Assembly (NCBI RefSeq): GCF_006980705.1
Contig: NZ_SBHO01000009.1
Location: 37,726 to 101,725, forward strand
From: Tepidiphilus olei
Lineage (GTDB): Bacteria > Pseudomonadota > Gammaproteobacteria > Burkholderiales > Rhodocyclaceae
Length of the DNA stretch: 64,000 nt
Direction of reading: 5' to 3'
The first letter of the stretch is position 1. Every line of letters begins with the position of its first letter. Positions 51,490-60,979 of the stretch are shown one piece after another. The notes under the pieces are model-generated. The model saw only the letters and a list, made by a program, of their open reading frames with translations, was not told where the DNA came from and made no database searches. Made by a program: the position numbers and the translations under genes.

Positions 51490-52235
51490 GGTACGGTCCG
51501 GAAGAGCGGTTCGATGCGCTCGAAGGGCAGCCAGCGGCCTCGCCAGTAGCCTTCGAGCGGGCGAAAACGCGCTTTATACGCCATTTTGCGCGAGCGGGCA
51601 ATCCAGTAGCCGAGGTAGACATAGGGCATGCCGTTCGCTTGGGCCTGGGCGATGTGCCACAGGATCGACCAGGTCCCGAACCCCGCGCGTGGATCTTCCG
51701 GATCATAGAACGTGTAGACGCAGGAAAGCCCATCGTCGAGCACGTCGACGAGGCTCACGATCACCACGCGTCCATCGGGGGCGCGGAATTCGATGAGGCG
51801 CGTGTCGACGTGCGAGGCGAGGAGGAATCGCTCGTAATTCTCGGGCGAGGCGTCCTCGTCGGCTTCGTCGTGGCGCGCCATGACGTAGCGGCGGTAGAGG
51901 CGGAAGTGCTCGGGAATGAAGACGAGGGGCTGCTCGGTGGCGCCGAGCTTGCCGACCCAGCGTAACCAGGTGCGGCGCTGCGAGCGGTCGGGGCAAAAAC
52001 GCGCCGTTGGCACGCGCACCGACACGCAGGCTTCGCACTGGTCGCAGATCATGCCATAGGAGAAATAGCCGCTGCGCCGGAACCCCTCGCGTACCAGCCG
52101 GCCGTAGGTGGCGGCATCGACGAGGTGCGCCGGCGTGGCCACGCAGGAACGCGCCGTACGATCGGGAAGATAAGGGCACGGGTAGGGCTGAGAGGGGTAG
52201 AAACGCAGCGTCTCGGGTGGAGTGGCATGCCTCAT
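51486..52235 (-). CDS. bpt: Aspartate/glutamate leucyltransferase (Bpt)
   Basis: Transfers Leu from Leu-tRNA to N-terminal Asp or Glu, creating an N-degron for ClpS/ClpAP (249 residues). N-terminal ATE domain with the Cys pair region [13 protein letters not shown] and an upstream [16 protein letters not shown]-terminal domain with [22 protein letters not shown]. The start at 52235 has GGGAG upstream and overlaps the aat stop (ATGA). The aat-bpt-pyrD chain is fully overlapping. Confidence 0.93.
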   Translation of the reverse strand: MRHATPPETLRFYPSQPYPCPYLPDRTARSCVATPAHLVDAATYGRLVREGFRRSGYFSYGMICDQCEACVSVRVPTARFCPDRSQRRTWLRWVGKLGATEQPLVFIPEHFRLYRRYVMARHDEADEDASPENYERFLLASHVDTRLIEFRAPDGRVVIVSLVDVLDDGLSCVYTFYDPEDPRAGFGTWSILWHIAQAQANGMPYVYLGYWIARSRKMAYKARFRPLEGYWRGRWLPFERIEPLFRTVP

Positions 52236-52966
52236 GGAAGGGGCTCCCGGGAGAATGTTCCCTCTGCGAGTGCGGCGGCCGGTAGTTCGCTCTGCCAGCG
52301 CTGTGGCGTGGGGCGCTCGGGCACGAGCCGGGCAAGCTGGGCGAGGAATTCCTCGCGCGAGATCTCCTCGGCGCCGAGAGAGCGCAGATGCGGCGTGCTC
52401 ATCTGGCAATCGATGAGGGTGATGCCGCGCGCACGGCACTCGGCGCACAGCCGCACCAGCGCCACCTTGGAAGCGTCCGGCTCGAGGTGAAACATCGACT
52501 CACCGAAGAAAACTCCGCCCAGGGCCACGCCGTAGAGGCCGCCCACGAGGCGGCCTTCGTGCCAGGTCTCGACGCTGTGCGCGTGGCCGAGCGCATGCAG
52601 GCGGATATAGGCGTCGATCATCTCCGGCGTGATCCAGGTACCCTCGGGGCGCAGCCGCGCGCAGTTGGCGATCACGGACGGGAAATCCACGTCCAGCGTG
52701 GTGACGAAACCGCGGTGGCGCAGCACCTTGTGCAGCGAGCGGCGCACCCGTAGCCGCTGCGGTTCGAGCACGAGGCGTGGAGCTGGGCTCCACCACAGGA
52801 TGGGTTGCCCTTCCGAGAACCAGGGGAAGATCCCTTGCCGATAGGCTTCCAGTAGCCACGAAGGGGCAAGGCTGCCTCCTGCGGCGAGCAGGCCGTTGGG
52901 CTCGGGCAGCGCCAGCCGCGGCGAGGGGAAGCAGGGAGGGAGGCGCGGGTCGAGCCAAGGGATCAT
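52232..52966 (-). CDS. aat: Leucyl/phenylalanyl-tRNA-protein transferase
   Basis: Adds Leu or Phe to proteins with N-terminal Arg or Lys, the other entry to the N-degron pathway (244 residues). [66 protein letters not shown] and [11 protein letters not shown] are family signatures. It leads the operon aat-bpt-pyrD. Confidence 0.95.
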   Translation of the reverse strand: MIPWLDPRLPPCFPSPRLALPEPNGLLAAGGSLAPSWLLEAYRQGIFPWFSEGQPILWWSPAPRLVLEPQRLRVRRSLHKVLRHRGFVTTLDVDFPSVIANCARLRPEGTWITPEMIDAYIRLHALGHAHSVETWHEGRLVGGLYGVALGGVFFGESMFHLEPDASKVALVRLCAECRARGITLIDCQMSTPHLRSLGAEEISREEFLAQLARLVPERPTPQRWQSELPAAALAEGTFSREPLP

Positions 52967-53043
52967 GGGATCGCACGAAGCGGCGAGGATGAAAATGAGC
53001 GTACCTTATAATTTCGCGGATCGCAACGACGAAAGGCTCGCGC

Positions 53044-54072
53044 ATGGCCACTTATCTCGTTACCGGCAACGCCGGCTTCATCGGTTTTCATACGGCACGT
53101 ACCCTGCTCGAACGGGGGGTGGGCGTCGTCGGCATCGACGTCGTGAACGATTACTACGACCCCGCACTAAAGGAAGCGCGGCTGCGCGAGCTCGAGGCCA
53201 CGGCCGCGCGCACCGGCACGCCGTACACCTTTCATCGCGCCGACCTCGCCGATCGCGCAGTGCTCGAAGCCTGTTTCGCCGCGCACCGGTTCGACGCGGT
53301 GATCCACTTGGCCGCACAGGCGGGCGTGCGCTATTCGCTGGAGAACCCGCGCGCCTACGTGCACAGCAACATCGACGCCTTCGTCAATGTGCTGGAATGC
53401 TGCCGTGCCGCCACGCCCCATCCGCACCTCGTCTATGCGAGCACCTCGAGCGTCTACGGCGCCAACACCAGCTTGCCTTTTTCCGAACACCAGCCGGCCG
53501 ACCATCCCCTGCAATTCTATGCCGCCACCAAGCGTGCCAACGAACTGATGGCGCATGCCTATAGCCACCTTTTCGGCATTTCGACCACGGGGGTGCGATT
53601 CTTCACCGTCTATGGGCCCTGGGGACGGCCGGACATGGCGCTCTTCATCTTCACCCGCAAGATCCTCGCCGGCGAACCCATCCCGCTCTTCAACGAAGGT
53701 CGGCACACGCGCGACTTCACCTACGTCGAGGACATCGTCGAAGGGGTGCTGCGGCTCGCCGCCAAGCCGGCCGAATCCGACCCGAACTGGTCGGGCGATG
53801 CGCCCGATCCGGCGTGGAGCCGTGCCCCCTGGCGTATCTACAACATCGGCGCAAGCCGTCCAGTGCCGCTCATCGAGTACGTGGAAGCGCTTGAAGAGGC
53901 GCTCGGCCGGAAAGCGAAGCGCGAATACCTACCCCTGCAGCCGGGCGACGTGCCCGACACCTACGCCGATACGAGCGAGCTCGAGGCGGCCGTGGGCTAC
54001 CGCCCCCGGACCAGCGTGCGCGAGGGGATCGGGAAATTCGTCGCTTGGTATCTTAGCTACTATCGGTCTTGA
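53044..54072 (+). CDS. NAD-dependent sugar-nucleotide epimerase (UDP-glucuronate 4-epimerase type)
   Basis: Extended SDR enzyme (342 residues). NAD motif [18 protein letters not shown] at 7-24, [16 protein letters not shown] after it (characteristic of CapI/GAE-type UDP-glucuronate 4-epimerases), catalytic STSSVYG and [13 protein letters not shown] (Tyr-Lys pair), [19 protein letters not shown] and [10 protein letters not shown]. It likely supplies UDP-galacturonate for surface polysaccharide. No glycosyltransferases are adjacent. It is divergent from aat. Confidence 0.88.
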   Translation: MATYLVTGNAGFIGFHTARTLLERGVGVVGIDVVNDYYDPALKEARLRELEATAARTGTPYTFHRADLADRAVLEACFAAHRFDAVIHLAAQAGVRYSLENPRAYVHSNIDAFVNVLECCRAATPHPHLVYASTSSVYGANTSLPFSEHQPADHPLQFYAATKRANELMAHAYSHLFGISTTGVRFFTVYGPWGRPDMALFIFTRKILAGEPIPLFNEGRHTRDFTYVEDIVEGVLRLAAKPAESDPNWSGDAPDPAWSRAPWRIYNIGASRPVPLIEYVEALEEALGRKAKREYLPLQPGDVPDTYADTSELEAAVGYRPRTSVREGIGKFVAWYLSYYRS

Positions 54073-54146
54073 GTTCTGCTACCATTTCCTTGTGCATGGC
54101 TATTACCATCGAATGAAATTTTTATGCACCTAAACGGAGGAGACCC

Positions 54147-55721
54147 ATGGAATACACCTTGACCCCGGAGATCCGGCGCACCATTCGCAACACCATCGGC
54201 GATGCCTTTCATCGTTCGGTGGTGCGTAACAAAGACCGAGAAGCCTTGATTTTCGGCGATCGCCTGTGGACCTACCACGCGCTCGACGAGGCGGTCAATC
54301 GTCTTGCCAACGGCCTCTTGGCCTTGGGGCTGAAACCGGGCGAACGGGTGGCAGCCTATGGTAAAAATTCCGACATGTACGTAATCCTGTGGCTTGCCTG
54401 TACGCGGGCTGGCTTCATCCACGTCCCCATCAATTATGCGCTGGTCGAGAGCGAGCTCGAGTACATCGTCGAGCAGTCGCGCTCGGCCGCCCTCTTCTAC
54501 GATCCGGCCATCGCCGAGCATGTGAAGCACATCCAACCCCGTCTATCCTGCCGCCTCTATGGCACGATGTACGGTGGCGATGAGCTCGATCTTTTGCGCA
54601 TTGCTCAGGGCGAGGGAAATATCGAACCTCCCGAGATGTCGCTCGACGAGAACGACGTGGTGCAGCTCCTGTATACCTCGGGGACCACGTCGCGCCCCAA
54701 GGGGGCGATGATGACCCATCGCGCCCTCCTCGCCGAATACATGAGCGTGATCATCGAATGCCAGACCGACTCTTCTGATCGTTCGCTCGCGCCATTACCT
54801 CTGTACCACTCGGCGCAAATGCATGCTTTCGTGATGCCGCAATTGCTCGTCGGAGCAAGGATCGTCCTGCTGCCGGCACCCGAGCCGGCCACGGTGTTGC
54901 GCCTCATCGAAGAAGAGAAGATCAATACGTTTTTCGCCCCGCCCACGGTGTGGATCGCCCTGCTACGGCACCCCGATTTCGACCGCCGTGACCTCTCTTC
55001 CTTGACCAAGGGGTTCTACGGCGCTTCCATCATGCCTTTGCCGGTCCTGCAAGAATTGGCTCGCCGTCTGCCGAATGCGCGCCTATTCAATGCCTACGGT
55101 CAGAGCGAGATGGCCCCGGTGGCGACCGTGCTCAAGCCCGAGGATCACAAGGATCGTCCTGCTTCGGCCGGTCGCCCCGCGATCAACGTCGAGACGCGCG
55201 TGGTCGACGAGCAGATGCGCGACGTCGCTCCGGGCGAGCTCGGGGAAATCGTGCATCGTTCCCCGCATGCGATGATCGGCTACTGGGAAAAACCTGAGGA
55301 AACGGCCGAAGCCTTTCGCGGTGGCTGGTTCCACTCGGGTGACGTCGGCTATCTCGACGAAGCGGGGTACCTCTACGTCGTCGACCGCATCAAGGACATC
55401 ATCAATACCGGTGGAGTGGTGGTGTCGAGCCGTGAGGTGGAGGAGTGCCTCTATACCCATCCGGCGGTAGCCGAAGTCGCGGTGATCGCCGTGCCCGACG
55501 AGAAGTGGATCGAAGCGGTCACTGCCGTGGTCACCTTGAAACAAGGGGCAAAGCTCGATCCTCAGGAATTGATCGAGTACGCCAAGGGGAAACTCGCGCC
55601 GTTCAAGGTACCCAAGCACGTTTTCATCGTCGATGACTTGCCGCGCAACACCGCTGGCAAGCTCTTGAAGCGGGAGCTGCGAGCGCGTTATGCAGATTTA
55701 CTGAAAGGGAGCAAAGGGTGA
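54147..55721 (+). CDS. AMP-forming acyl-CoA synthetase
   Basis: ANL-superfamily ligase that activates a carboxylic acid to its CoA thioester (524 residues). P-loop LLYTSGTTSRPKGAMMTH near 172, FNAYGQSEMAPVATVL (motif A5), GWFHSGDVGYLDEAGYLYVVDRIKDII (A8 hinge) and the catalytic Lys near the end in PRNTAGKLLKREL. The chain length or aromatic preference of the substrate cannot be told; it resembles medium/long-chain (FadD13-like) members. GGAGGAG stands before the ATG. It is convergent with the glycerate kinase gene. Confidence 0.9.
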   Translation: MEYTLTPEIRRTIRNTIGDAFHRSVVRNKDREALIFGDRLWTYHALDEAVNRLANGLLALGLKPGERVAAYGKNSDMYVILWLACTRAGFIHVPINYALVESELEYIVEQSRSAALFYDPAIAEHVKHIQPRLSCRLYGTMYGGDELDLLRIAQGEGNIEPPEMSLDENDVVQLLYTSGTTSRPKGAMMTHRALLAEYMSVIIECQTDSSDRSLAPLPLYHSAQMHAFVMPQLLVGARIVLLPAPEPATVLRLIEEEKINTFFAPPTVWIALLRHPDFDRRDLSSLTKGFYGASIMPLPVLQELARRLPNARLFNAYGQSEMAPVATVLKPEDHKDRPASAGRPAINVETRVVDEQMRDVAPGELGEIVHRSPHAMIGYWEKPEETAEAFRGGWFHSGDVGYLDEAGYLYVVDRIKDIINTGGVVVSSREVEECLYTHPAVAEVAVIAVPDEKWIEAVTAVVTLKQGAKLDPQELIEYAKGKLAPFKVPKHVFIVDDLPRNTAGKLLKRELRARYADLLKGSKG

Positions 55722-55754
55722 GTTCGTGGCACTCCGGTGCCGTCGGAGCGTAAC

Positions 55755-57101
55755 CTACTTTGTCTCGACGTCTGAAATCAGGATGACGTCGATGTCCATG
55801 ACGTTCGTCCCTGTCGGCCCCGGGCGAAAGTGGTGCGACAAGCCGCTGCGTTCGTCGAGCAAGGCGAAGAAAGTGTAGGCGTCGCAGCGCGCGAGGAACT
55901 CCTCAGGATCGAGCCCCTGTGCCCGGGCGCTGGCTATGGTATTGCCGTCGACGTAGGCTCCGGTGGCGTCGGTGGGGCCGTCGGTGCCGTCGGTACCGGC
56001 GGCGAGGAGTGAGATGCGGGAGTGTCCGGCGATTTCCAGGGCGAAAGCGAGCGCCAGGTGCTGGTTGCGCCCGCCCTTGCCGTTGCCCACCACCTGCACC
56101 GTGGTCTCGCCGCCGGCGAGCAGACAGCGCCGCTCCTTCGTCGATTTTTCTTCTTCCAATGCGATGTGCGCCAGATGACGGGCAGCCGCGACGGCATCGC
56201 CGTGCAGTGTCTCGGTGAGCAGGGTGCTGCGATAGCCCAGGCGCTCTGCCTCCGCCTGGGCCGCGATCATCGCTTCGTGCAGGTTGCCGACCATCACCGT
56301 GTGGCTGCGGGCGAGCCGAGGATCGCCCGGTTTGGGTGACTCGGGAATTTCTCCTCTCAGTCCACGGCGCAAGTGCGCCGCCACGCGGGTCGGCACGACA
56401 TCTTGTAGACCATGGCGCTCGAGGACGGACCAGGCTTCGGCGTACGTGGAAGGATCCGCGACCGTCGGACCGGAGGCGATGATCTCCGGCGGATCGCCGA
56501 TCACGTCCGAAAGCACCAGAGTAAGAACCGTGGCCGGGTAGGCGGCCACGGCGAGCCGTCCGCCTTTGATGGCCGAGAGGTGCTTGCGTACCGTGTTGAG
56601 CTCGCGAATATTGGCGCCAGCGGCGAGGAGCAAGGCGGTGGTCTCTTGAAGATCGTTCAAGGTCAGGCCGGGTAGAGGATGTTCGAGCAGGGCCGACGCG
56701 CCCCCCGTGAGCAGACACAACACCAAAGTGCGTTCATCGGCGCTTTCCAGTAATTGCAGGATGCGGGCGGTCGCGTCGATGCCGGCTGCATCAGGGACGG
56801 GGTGCGCCGCCTCGGCGAGTGCGATCCGACGCAGAGGAACGGCATGATCGTACTTGACGACGACGAGTCCGGTGGTAATGCGTTCGCCGAGCACGGATTC
56901 TGCCCCTTGAGCCATCACTGCCGCCCCTTTGCCGGCACCGACGACGAGGAGGCGATCGAAATGCTCGAGCACATAGCTGCTCCCGTCGGGCAAGGCTAAG
57001 CGATTGCCGTCATAGATCAGAGCGCGCCTTAGCACTGAGTTGGGATTAACGGCAGCGATGGCGGCGTTGAAAATCGCTTCGAGCGAACGGGTGATCATCA
57101 T
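55755..57101 (-). CDS. Glycerate 2-kinase (MOFRL/DUF4147 family)
   Basis: Phosphorylates D-glycerate to 2-phosphoglycerate (about 448 residues), usually at the end of tartrate, glucarate, glyoxylate or serine-cycle pathways (TtuD/GckA). VVGAGKGAAVMAQGAESVLG is near 50; LLTGGASALLEHPLPGLTL, NTVRKHLSAIKGGRLA, LSDVIGDPPEIIASGPTV, then the MOFRL domain with LLAGGETTVQVVGNGKGGRN and LLAAGTDGTDGPTDATGAYVD. The ATG pair at 57101 is used; upstream in-frame starts (to 57224) would add residues not seen in the family. No clear ribosome binding site. Confidence 0.88.
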   Translation of the reverse strand: MMITRSLEAIFNAAIAAVNPNSVLRRALIYDGNRLALPDGSSYVLEHFDRLLVVGAGKGAAVMAQGAESVLGERITTGLVVVKYDHAVPLRRIALAEAAHPVPDAAGIDATARILQLLESADERTLVLCLLTGGASALLEHPLPGLTLNDLQETTALLLAAGANIRELNTVRKHLSAIKGGRLAVAAYPATVLTLVLSDVIGDPPEIIASGPTVADPSTYAEAWSVLERHGLQDVVPTRVAAHLRRGLRGEIPESPKPGDPRLARSHTVMVGNLHEAMIAAQAEAERLGYRSTLLTETLHGDAVAAARHLAHIALEEEKSTKERRCLLAGGETTVQVVGNGKGGRNQHLALAFALEIAGHSRISLLAAGTDGTDGPTDATGAYVDGNTIASARAQGLDPEEFLARCDAYTFFALLDERSGLSHHFRPGPTGTNVMDIDVILISDVETK

Positions 57102-57242
57102 TGAATTACGGATGGGGTTTTGAGAGACCACCAGACGCGATAAAGGAGAAAGGCGTTCATCGACAACTAGTCTGGTAGGGGATCCGGCGAGGGGCATGGG
57201 AGGAGCACTGGGATGGGGATGCAAACTGAAGTCAGTCTGTAC

Positions 57243-57270
57243 TTGCGATACCCAGTTTTTTCATTATACT
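57243..57270 (+). promoter_or_regulatory. Promoter of the tandem TRAP binding-protein genes
   Basis: TTGCGA (57243-57248) and TATACT (57265-57270) are 16 nt apart, followed by a strongly AT-rich tract up to about 57303. The first binding-protein gene starts 86 nt after the -10. Confidence 0.6.
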
Positions 57271-57355
57271 ATGATTAAAATTTGTTTTTATATAAAAAAA
57301 TTTGGGGCGGCCAGGATGCCCGCATCAGAAAGCACGTAGTGGTGGAGGAGAGGAG

Positions 57356-58438
57356 ATGGAACGACGCAATTTCATGCGAGGAGCGGGCTTGGCGGGCATC
57401 TTGGCCGCGGGCGTGGCTCCTTCGGTGGTGATGGCGCAGCAAAACGTGCGCTGGCGGCTCGTGTGCGCCTATCCGCGTTCAACCGACGTCGCTTTTGGTG
57501 CTGGTGAGACTTTGGCGGCCAACCTTCGCAAACTCACCAGCGGCCGCTTCGAGATTCAGGTGTTTGCCGGAGGGGAAATTGTACCGCCCTTCAGCGTATT
57601 CGACGCAGTCCAGCAAGGCACCGTCGAGGCCGGTCATGCCATGCCTTATTACTTCATCGGCAAGAACGAGGCTTTCGCTCTCGATTGTATCATCCCATTT
57701 GGCATGAATTCTCGTATGATGACTGCCTGGATGTACGACGGTGGCGGATGGCAGATCTTTCGTGAACTCTATGCTCGCTATGATGTTGTCAATTTTCCTT
57801 TTGGCACTACCGGTACTCAATGGGGAGGCTGGTATCGCAAGGAGATCCGTTCGCTCGAAGATCTCAAGGGATTGAAGATGCGAATCGGCAATATGGGAGG
57901 GCAAATACTCGCCCGTTTGGGCGGTTTGCCTCAAGCGATCCCTGGGGGTGAGATTTATCAGGCACTAGAGAAAGGGACGATCGATGCGGTCGAGTGGACC
58001 CATCCTTACGATGATTACAAAATGGGATTCCACCGGATAGCTCCTTATGGATACTACCCCGCTTGGTGGGAGGGTGGCGGTCAGAATACCTTGTTTGTCA
58101 ACCGAAAGGCATACGAGGCGCTTTCTCCCGAATACCAAGCCGCCTTGGCGAGTGCTGCTAGCGATGTCCACATTCGCCTCTCGTCCCAGTTCGATGCGCG
58201 TAATCCCGAGTCGCTCCGTAAGCTTTTGGCGGAAGGGGCAAAAATTCGACGTATGCCCAAGGACGTCATGGATGCAGCCTACAAGGCCAGTCAAGAGTAT
58301 TTCGCCGAGCTGAGCGCGCGCAATGAGGATTGGCGGCGTATCTACCCCATCTACGAAAAATTCATGAAAGATGCGTATGCCTGGTTTCGGCTCTCCGAAA
58401 TTAGTTACGATCAGTACATGGCTAGCGTGACTGGGTAA
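57356..58438 (+). CDS. TRAP transporter substrate-binding protein 1 (TakP-like, Tat-exported)
   Basis: 360 residues. A Tat-type signal (MERRNFMRGAGLAGILAAG, twin Arg at 3-4) precedes the mature start near AQQNVRWRL. It resembles the 2-oxoacid-binding branch of DctP proteins (TakP of Rhodobacter): FEIQVFAGGEIVPPFSVFDAV, TGTQWGGWYRKEIRSLEDLKG (ligand-contacting Arg/Trp region), GEIYQALEKGTIDAVEWTHPYDD and YGYYPAWWEGG. AGGAGAGG stands before the ATG. Its DNA is visibly more AT-rich than the flanks. No dctQ/dctM homologue is adjacent. The ligand is inferred. Confidence 0.9.
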   Translation: MERRNFMRGAGLAGILAAGVAPSVVMAQQNVRWRLVCAYPRSTDVAFGAGETLAANLRKLTSGRFEIQVFAGGEIVPPFSVFDAVQQGTVEAGHAMPYYFIGKNEAFALDCIIPFGMNSRMMTAWMYDGGGWQIFRELYARYDVVNFPFGTTGTQWGGWYRKEIRSLEDLKGLKMRIGNMGGQILARLGGLPQAIPGGEIYQALEKGTIDAVEWTHPYDDYKMGFHRIAPYGYYPAWWEGGGQNTLFVNRKAYEALSPEYQAALASAASDVHIRLSSQFDARNPESLRKLLAEGAKIRRMPKDVMDAAYKASQEYFAELSARNEDWRRIYPIYEKFMKDAYAWFRLSEISYDQYMASVTG

Positions 58439-58464
58439 TGGGCGGATGGGCGAGGAGGAGAAAG

Positions 58465-59547
58465 ATGCAACGACGGGATTTTCTTTCCGGTGTGGGGATC
58501 GCCGGCATTTTGGCCAGTGGCATGGCCCCGGCGGTGGTCATGGCCCAGCAGAACGTGCGCTGGCGTTTGGTGTCGAGCTATCCCAAGTCGCTGGAGACCG
58601 CTTACGGTTGCGGGCAGGATTTCGCGACGGCGGTGCATAAAATGACGGGGGGGCGCTTTCAGATCGAATACTATGCTGCAGGGGAGATCGTACCGGCCTT
58701 CGGTGTGTTCGATGCGGTGCAGCAAGGGACGGTAGAGGCGGCGCATACCAATCCTTATTATTACATAGGTAAGAACGAAGCCTTTGCCCTCGATTCGGTC
58801 ATTCCTTTTGGCATGAATACCAGGATGATGAACGCTTGGATGTACGATGGGGGCGGACTCGAGGAATTTCGGCAGCTGTATGCACGCTACGGCATCGTGA
58901 ACTTTCCCATGGGCAATACCGGAGCTCAATGGGGAGGCTGGTATCGTAAGGAGATCCGTTCGCTCGAAGATCTCAAGGGATTGAAGATGCGAATCGGCAA
59001 TATGGGAGGGCAAATACTCTCCCGCTTGGGTGGGTTGCCTCAAGCGATTCCCGCCGCCGAGATCTACCAGGCTTTGGAGAAGGGGACGATCGATGCGGTG
59101 GAATGGACCGAACCCTATGATGATCAGAAGCTTGGTTTTCACAAGATTGCCCCCTATGGTTATTATCCTGCATGGTGGGAAGGCAATTCACAGAACGATC
59201 TTTATGTAAACGTGAAGGCATACAATGCCTTGCCGAACGAATATCAGGAAGTGGTCCGCATCGCAGCGAGCGAGGCGCACGTCAAGATGATAGCGAAATA
59301 CGACGCACGTAACCCAGAGGCATTGCGCAAGTTGATCGGCGAAGGGGCGAAGATTCAGCGCATGCCCAAAGACATCATGGATGCAGCCTACAAGGCGGCG
59401 CTTGCCTATTTCGACGAATTGAGCGAACGCAACGAAGATTGGCGCCGTATCTATCCCAAATATCGGCGCTTTCTTTTGGATGAGTATTCGTGGTTTCGGC
59501 TGGCGGACATCAGTTACGATCAATATATGGCCGGTGTCCTTCGCTGA
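58465..59547 (+). CDS. TRAP transporter substrate-binding protein 2 (TakP-like, Tat-exported)
   Basis: 360 residues, exactly the length of its upstream paralogue and clearly a duplicate. Tat signal MQRRDFLSGVGIAGILASG; QQNVRWRLVSSYPKS begins the mature part; GNTGAQWGGWYRKEIRSLED, AEIYQALEKGTIDAVEWTEP and YGYYPAWWEGNS are conserved. A 95-nt stretch (58925-59019) is identical to the first copy except for one base. It starts 26 nt after copy 1 with GAGGAGGAG upstream. Confidence 0.9.
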   Translation: MQRRDFLSGVGIAGILASGMAPAVVMAQQNVRWRLVSSYPKSLETAYGCGQDFATAVHKMTGGRFQIEYYAAGEIVPAFGVFDAVQQGTVEAAHTNPYYYIGKNEAFALDSVIPFGMNTRMMNAWMYDGGGLEEFRQLYARYGIVNFPMGNTGAQWGGWYRKEIRSLEDLKGLKMRIGNMGGQILSRLGGLPQAIPAAEIYQALEKGTIDAVEWTEPYDDQKLGFHKIAPYGYYPAWWEGNSQNDLYVNVKAYNALPNEYQEVVRIAASEAHVKMIAKYDARNPEALRKLIGEGAKIQRMPKDIMDAAYKAALAYFDELSERNEDWRRIYPKYRRFLLDEYSWFRLADISYDQYMAGVLR

Positions 59548-59567
59548 ACGCCTGCGGGCGTAACGTC

Positions 59568-59814
59568 GATCAAGCCAGCGTAGTGGTTCAAGTAGAGATC
59601 GTGAGCGCACTGGAGTTCAGCAAACCCTGGTCGAGGCATTCCAGCGTATCTTGGCACAGGGCAAGGCTCCGGGAGCCTTGGCTTTCGACGAAGCCAGTGC
59701 TTGGCGTTACCTGGACGAGGGGGGGTCTTCGTCGCCGTGGGAGCGGATACGGCACTGCTGGCAAGGGAGACGAGCCGCCTGGCGGAGCGTTTCCGAGCTG
59801 CTGTCGCGTCATGA
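59568..59814 (+). pseudogene. HpcH/HpaI-type aldolase remnant
   Basis: Between binding proteins 2 and 3 lie pieces of a 2-oxo-3-deoxyacid aldolase. One frame has QASVVVQVEIVSALE (the VQVExxxALE region). The second frame has GVQQTLVEAFQRILAQGKAP, GALAFDEASAWRYLDEG, and a third frame finishes GVFVAVGADTALLARETSRL to a stop at 59812-59814, matching the family C-terminus (FVAVGxD). The second break falls in a run of seven Gs at 59719-59725; one more or one fewer base pair set would restore the frame. The catalytic middle is deleted, so the gene is dead. Confidence 0.75.
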
Positions 59815-59847
59815 GCGCCAGTCCGTATTGGGGATGAGGAGAATTGC

Positions 59848-60933
59848 ATGGATCGTCGGCGTTTTGTCCAAGGAACAGGGTTGGCGGGTATTCTTCTCAC
59901 AGCGGGGATCGCCCCTGCCGTACGGGCGGAACAGCCAGCGCTGCGTTGGCGTTTGGCTTCGAGCTATCCGCGCTCGCTCGATACCTTGTTTGGCGTGAGC
60001 GAGGAGTTTGCCCGCAACGTTGCGGCGCTGACCGACGGCGCTTTCCAGATCGAAGTTTCGGCCGGCGGCGAGATCGTGCCAGCTTTTGGGGTGTTTGACG
60101 CCGTCCAAAACGCTACCGTCGAGGCAGCCCATGCCATCGCCTTCAATTTCATCGGCAAGAACGAGGCCTTCGCTTTCGATGCGATCCTGCCCTTTGGTAT
60201 GAACACGCGCATGATGAACGCGTGGATGTACGAAGCCGGAGGAATGGCGCTGCTGCGCGAACTCTACGCGCGTTATGGAATCGTCAATTTCCCTCTCGGC
60301 AATACCGGGGCGCAATGGGGGGGATGGTATCGCAAGCAGATTCGTTCGGTCGAAGATCTCAAAGGCCTGAAAATGCGCGTGGGGAACATGGCCGGTTTCG
60401 TTTTGAGTAAGCTCGGAGCAGTCCCTCAGGCCATTCCGGGCGGTGAGGTCTATCAGGCGCTCGAGAAAGGCACGATCGACGCGGTGGAATGGAGTTCACC
60501 CTACGACGACCAGAAACTGGGGTTTCACCGCGTCGCGCCCTATGGCTACTATCCTGCATGGTGGGAAGGCAGCGCCCAGGTCACCTTATTGATCAATGCC
60601 AAGTCCTACGAAGCCCTGCCAAAGTCCTATCGGGAAGCGATACGCATCGCAGCCACCGATGCGCACACTCGGATGCTCGCAAAATACGATAGTCGCAATC
60701 CAGAGGCGTTGCGCCGACTCATCGCCGAGGGGGCCAAAATCCAGCGTATGCCGAAGGAAGTCATGGATGCAGCCTTCAAGGCGAGCCGCGAGGTTTTTGC
60801 CGAGCTCGAAGAAAAAAACGCAGATTTCCGGCGTTTGAATGCGCTGTATCAGAAATTCTTGCGCGACGAGTATTCCTGGTTTCGCTTGTCTGAGCAAAGT
60901 TATGACCAGTACCTGGCTAGCGTGATCCTCTGA
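59848..60933 (+). CDS. TRAP transporter substrate-binding protein 3 (TakP-like, Tat-exported)
   Basis: 361 residues, a third and more divergent paralogue. Tat signal MDRRRFVQGTGLAGILLTAG; LRWRLASSYPRSLDTLFGVS, GNTGAQWGGWYRKQIRSVED, GEVYQALEKGTIDAVEWSSP and YGYYPAWWEGSA are retained. It is separated from copy 2 by the aldolase remnant and followed 46 nt later by the FAD-linked dehydrogenase, so cotranscription with the catabolic genes is likely. Confidence 0.9.
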   Translation: MDRRRFVQGTGLAGILLTAGIAPAVRAEQPALRWRLASSYPRSLDTLFGVSEEFARNVAALTDGAFQIEVSAGGEIVPAFGVFDAVQNATVEAAHAIAFNFIGKNEAFAFDAILPFGMNTRMMNAWMYEAGGMALLRELYARYGIVNFPLGNTGAQWGGWYRKQIRSVEDLKGLKMRVGNMAGFVLSKLGAVPQAIPGGEVYQALEKGTIDAVEWSSPYDDQKLGFHRVAPYGYYPAWWEGSAQVTLLINAKSYEALPKSYREAIRIAATDAHTRMLAKYDSRNPEALRRLIAEGAKIQRMPKEVMDAAFKASREVFAELEEKNADFRRLNALYQKFLRDEYSWFRLSEQSYDQYLASVIL

Positions 60934-60979
60934 AACGCTTCGAGGTCACGCTGCCGTCGATCGCCAAGGGAGAAAAGCG

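Noticed and set aside
57102..57224. N-terminal extension of the glycerate kinase to a TTG codon
   Set aside because: No ribosome binding site and no family similarity in the extra 41 residues; the internal ATG pair starts where the family starts.
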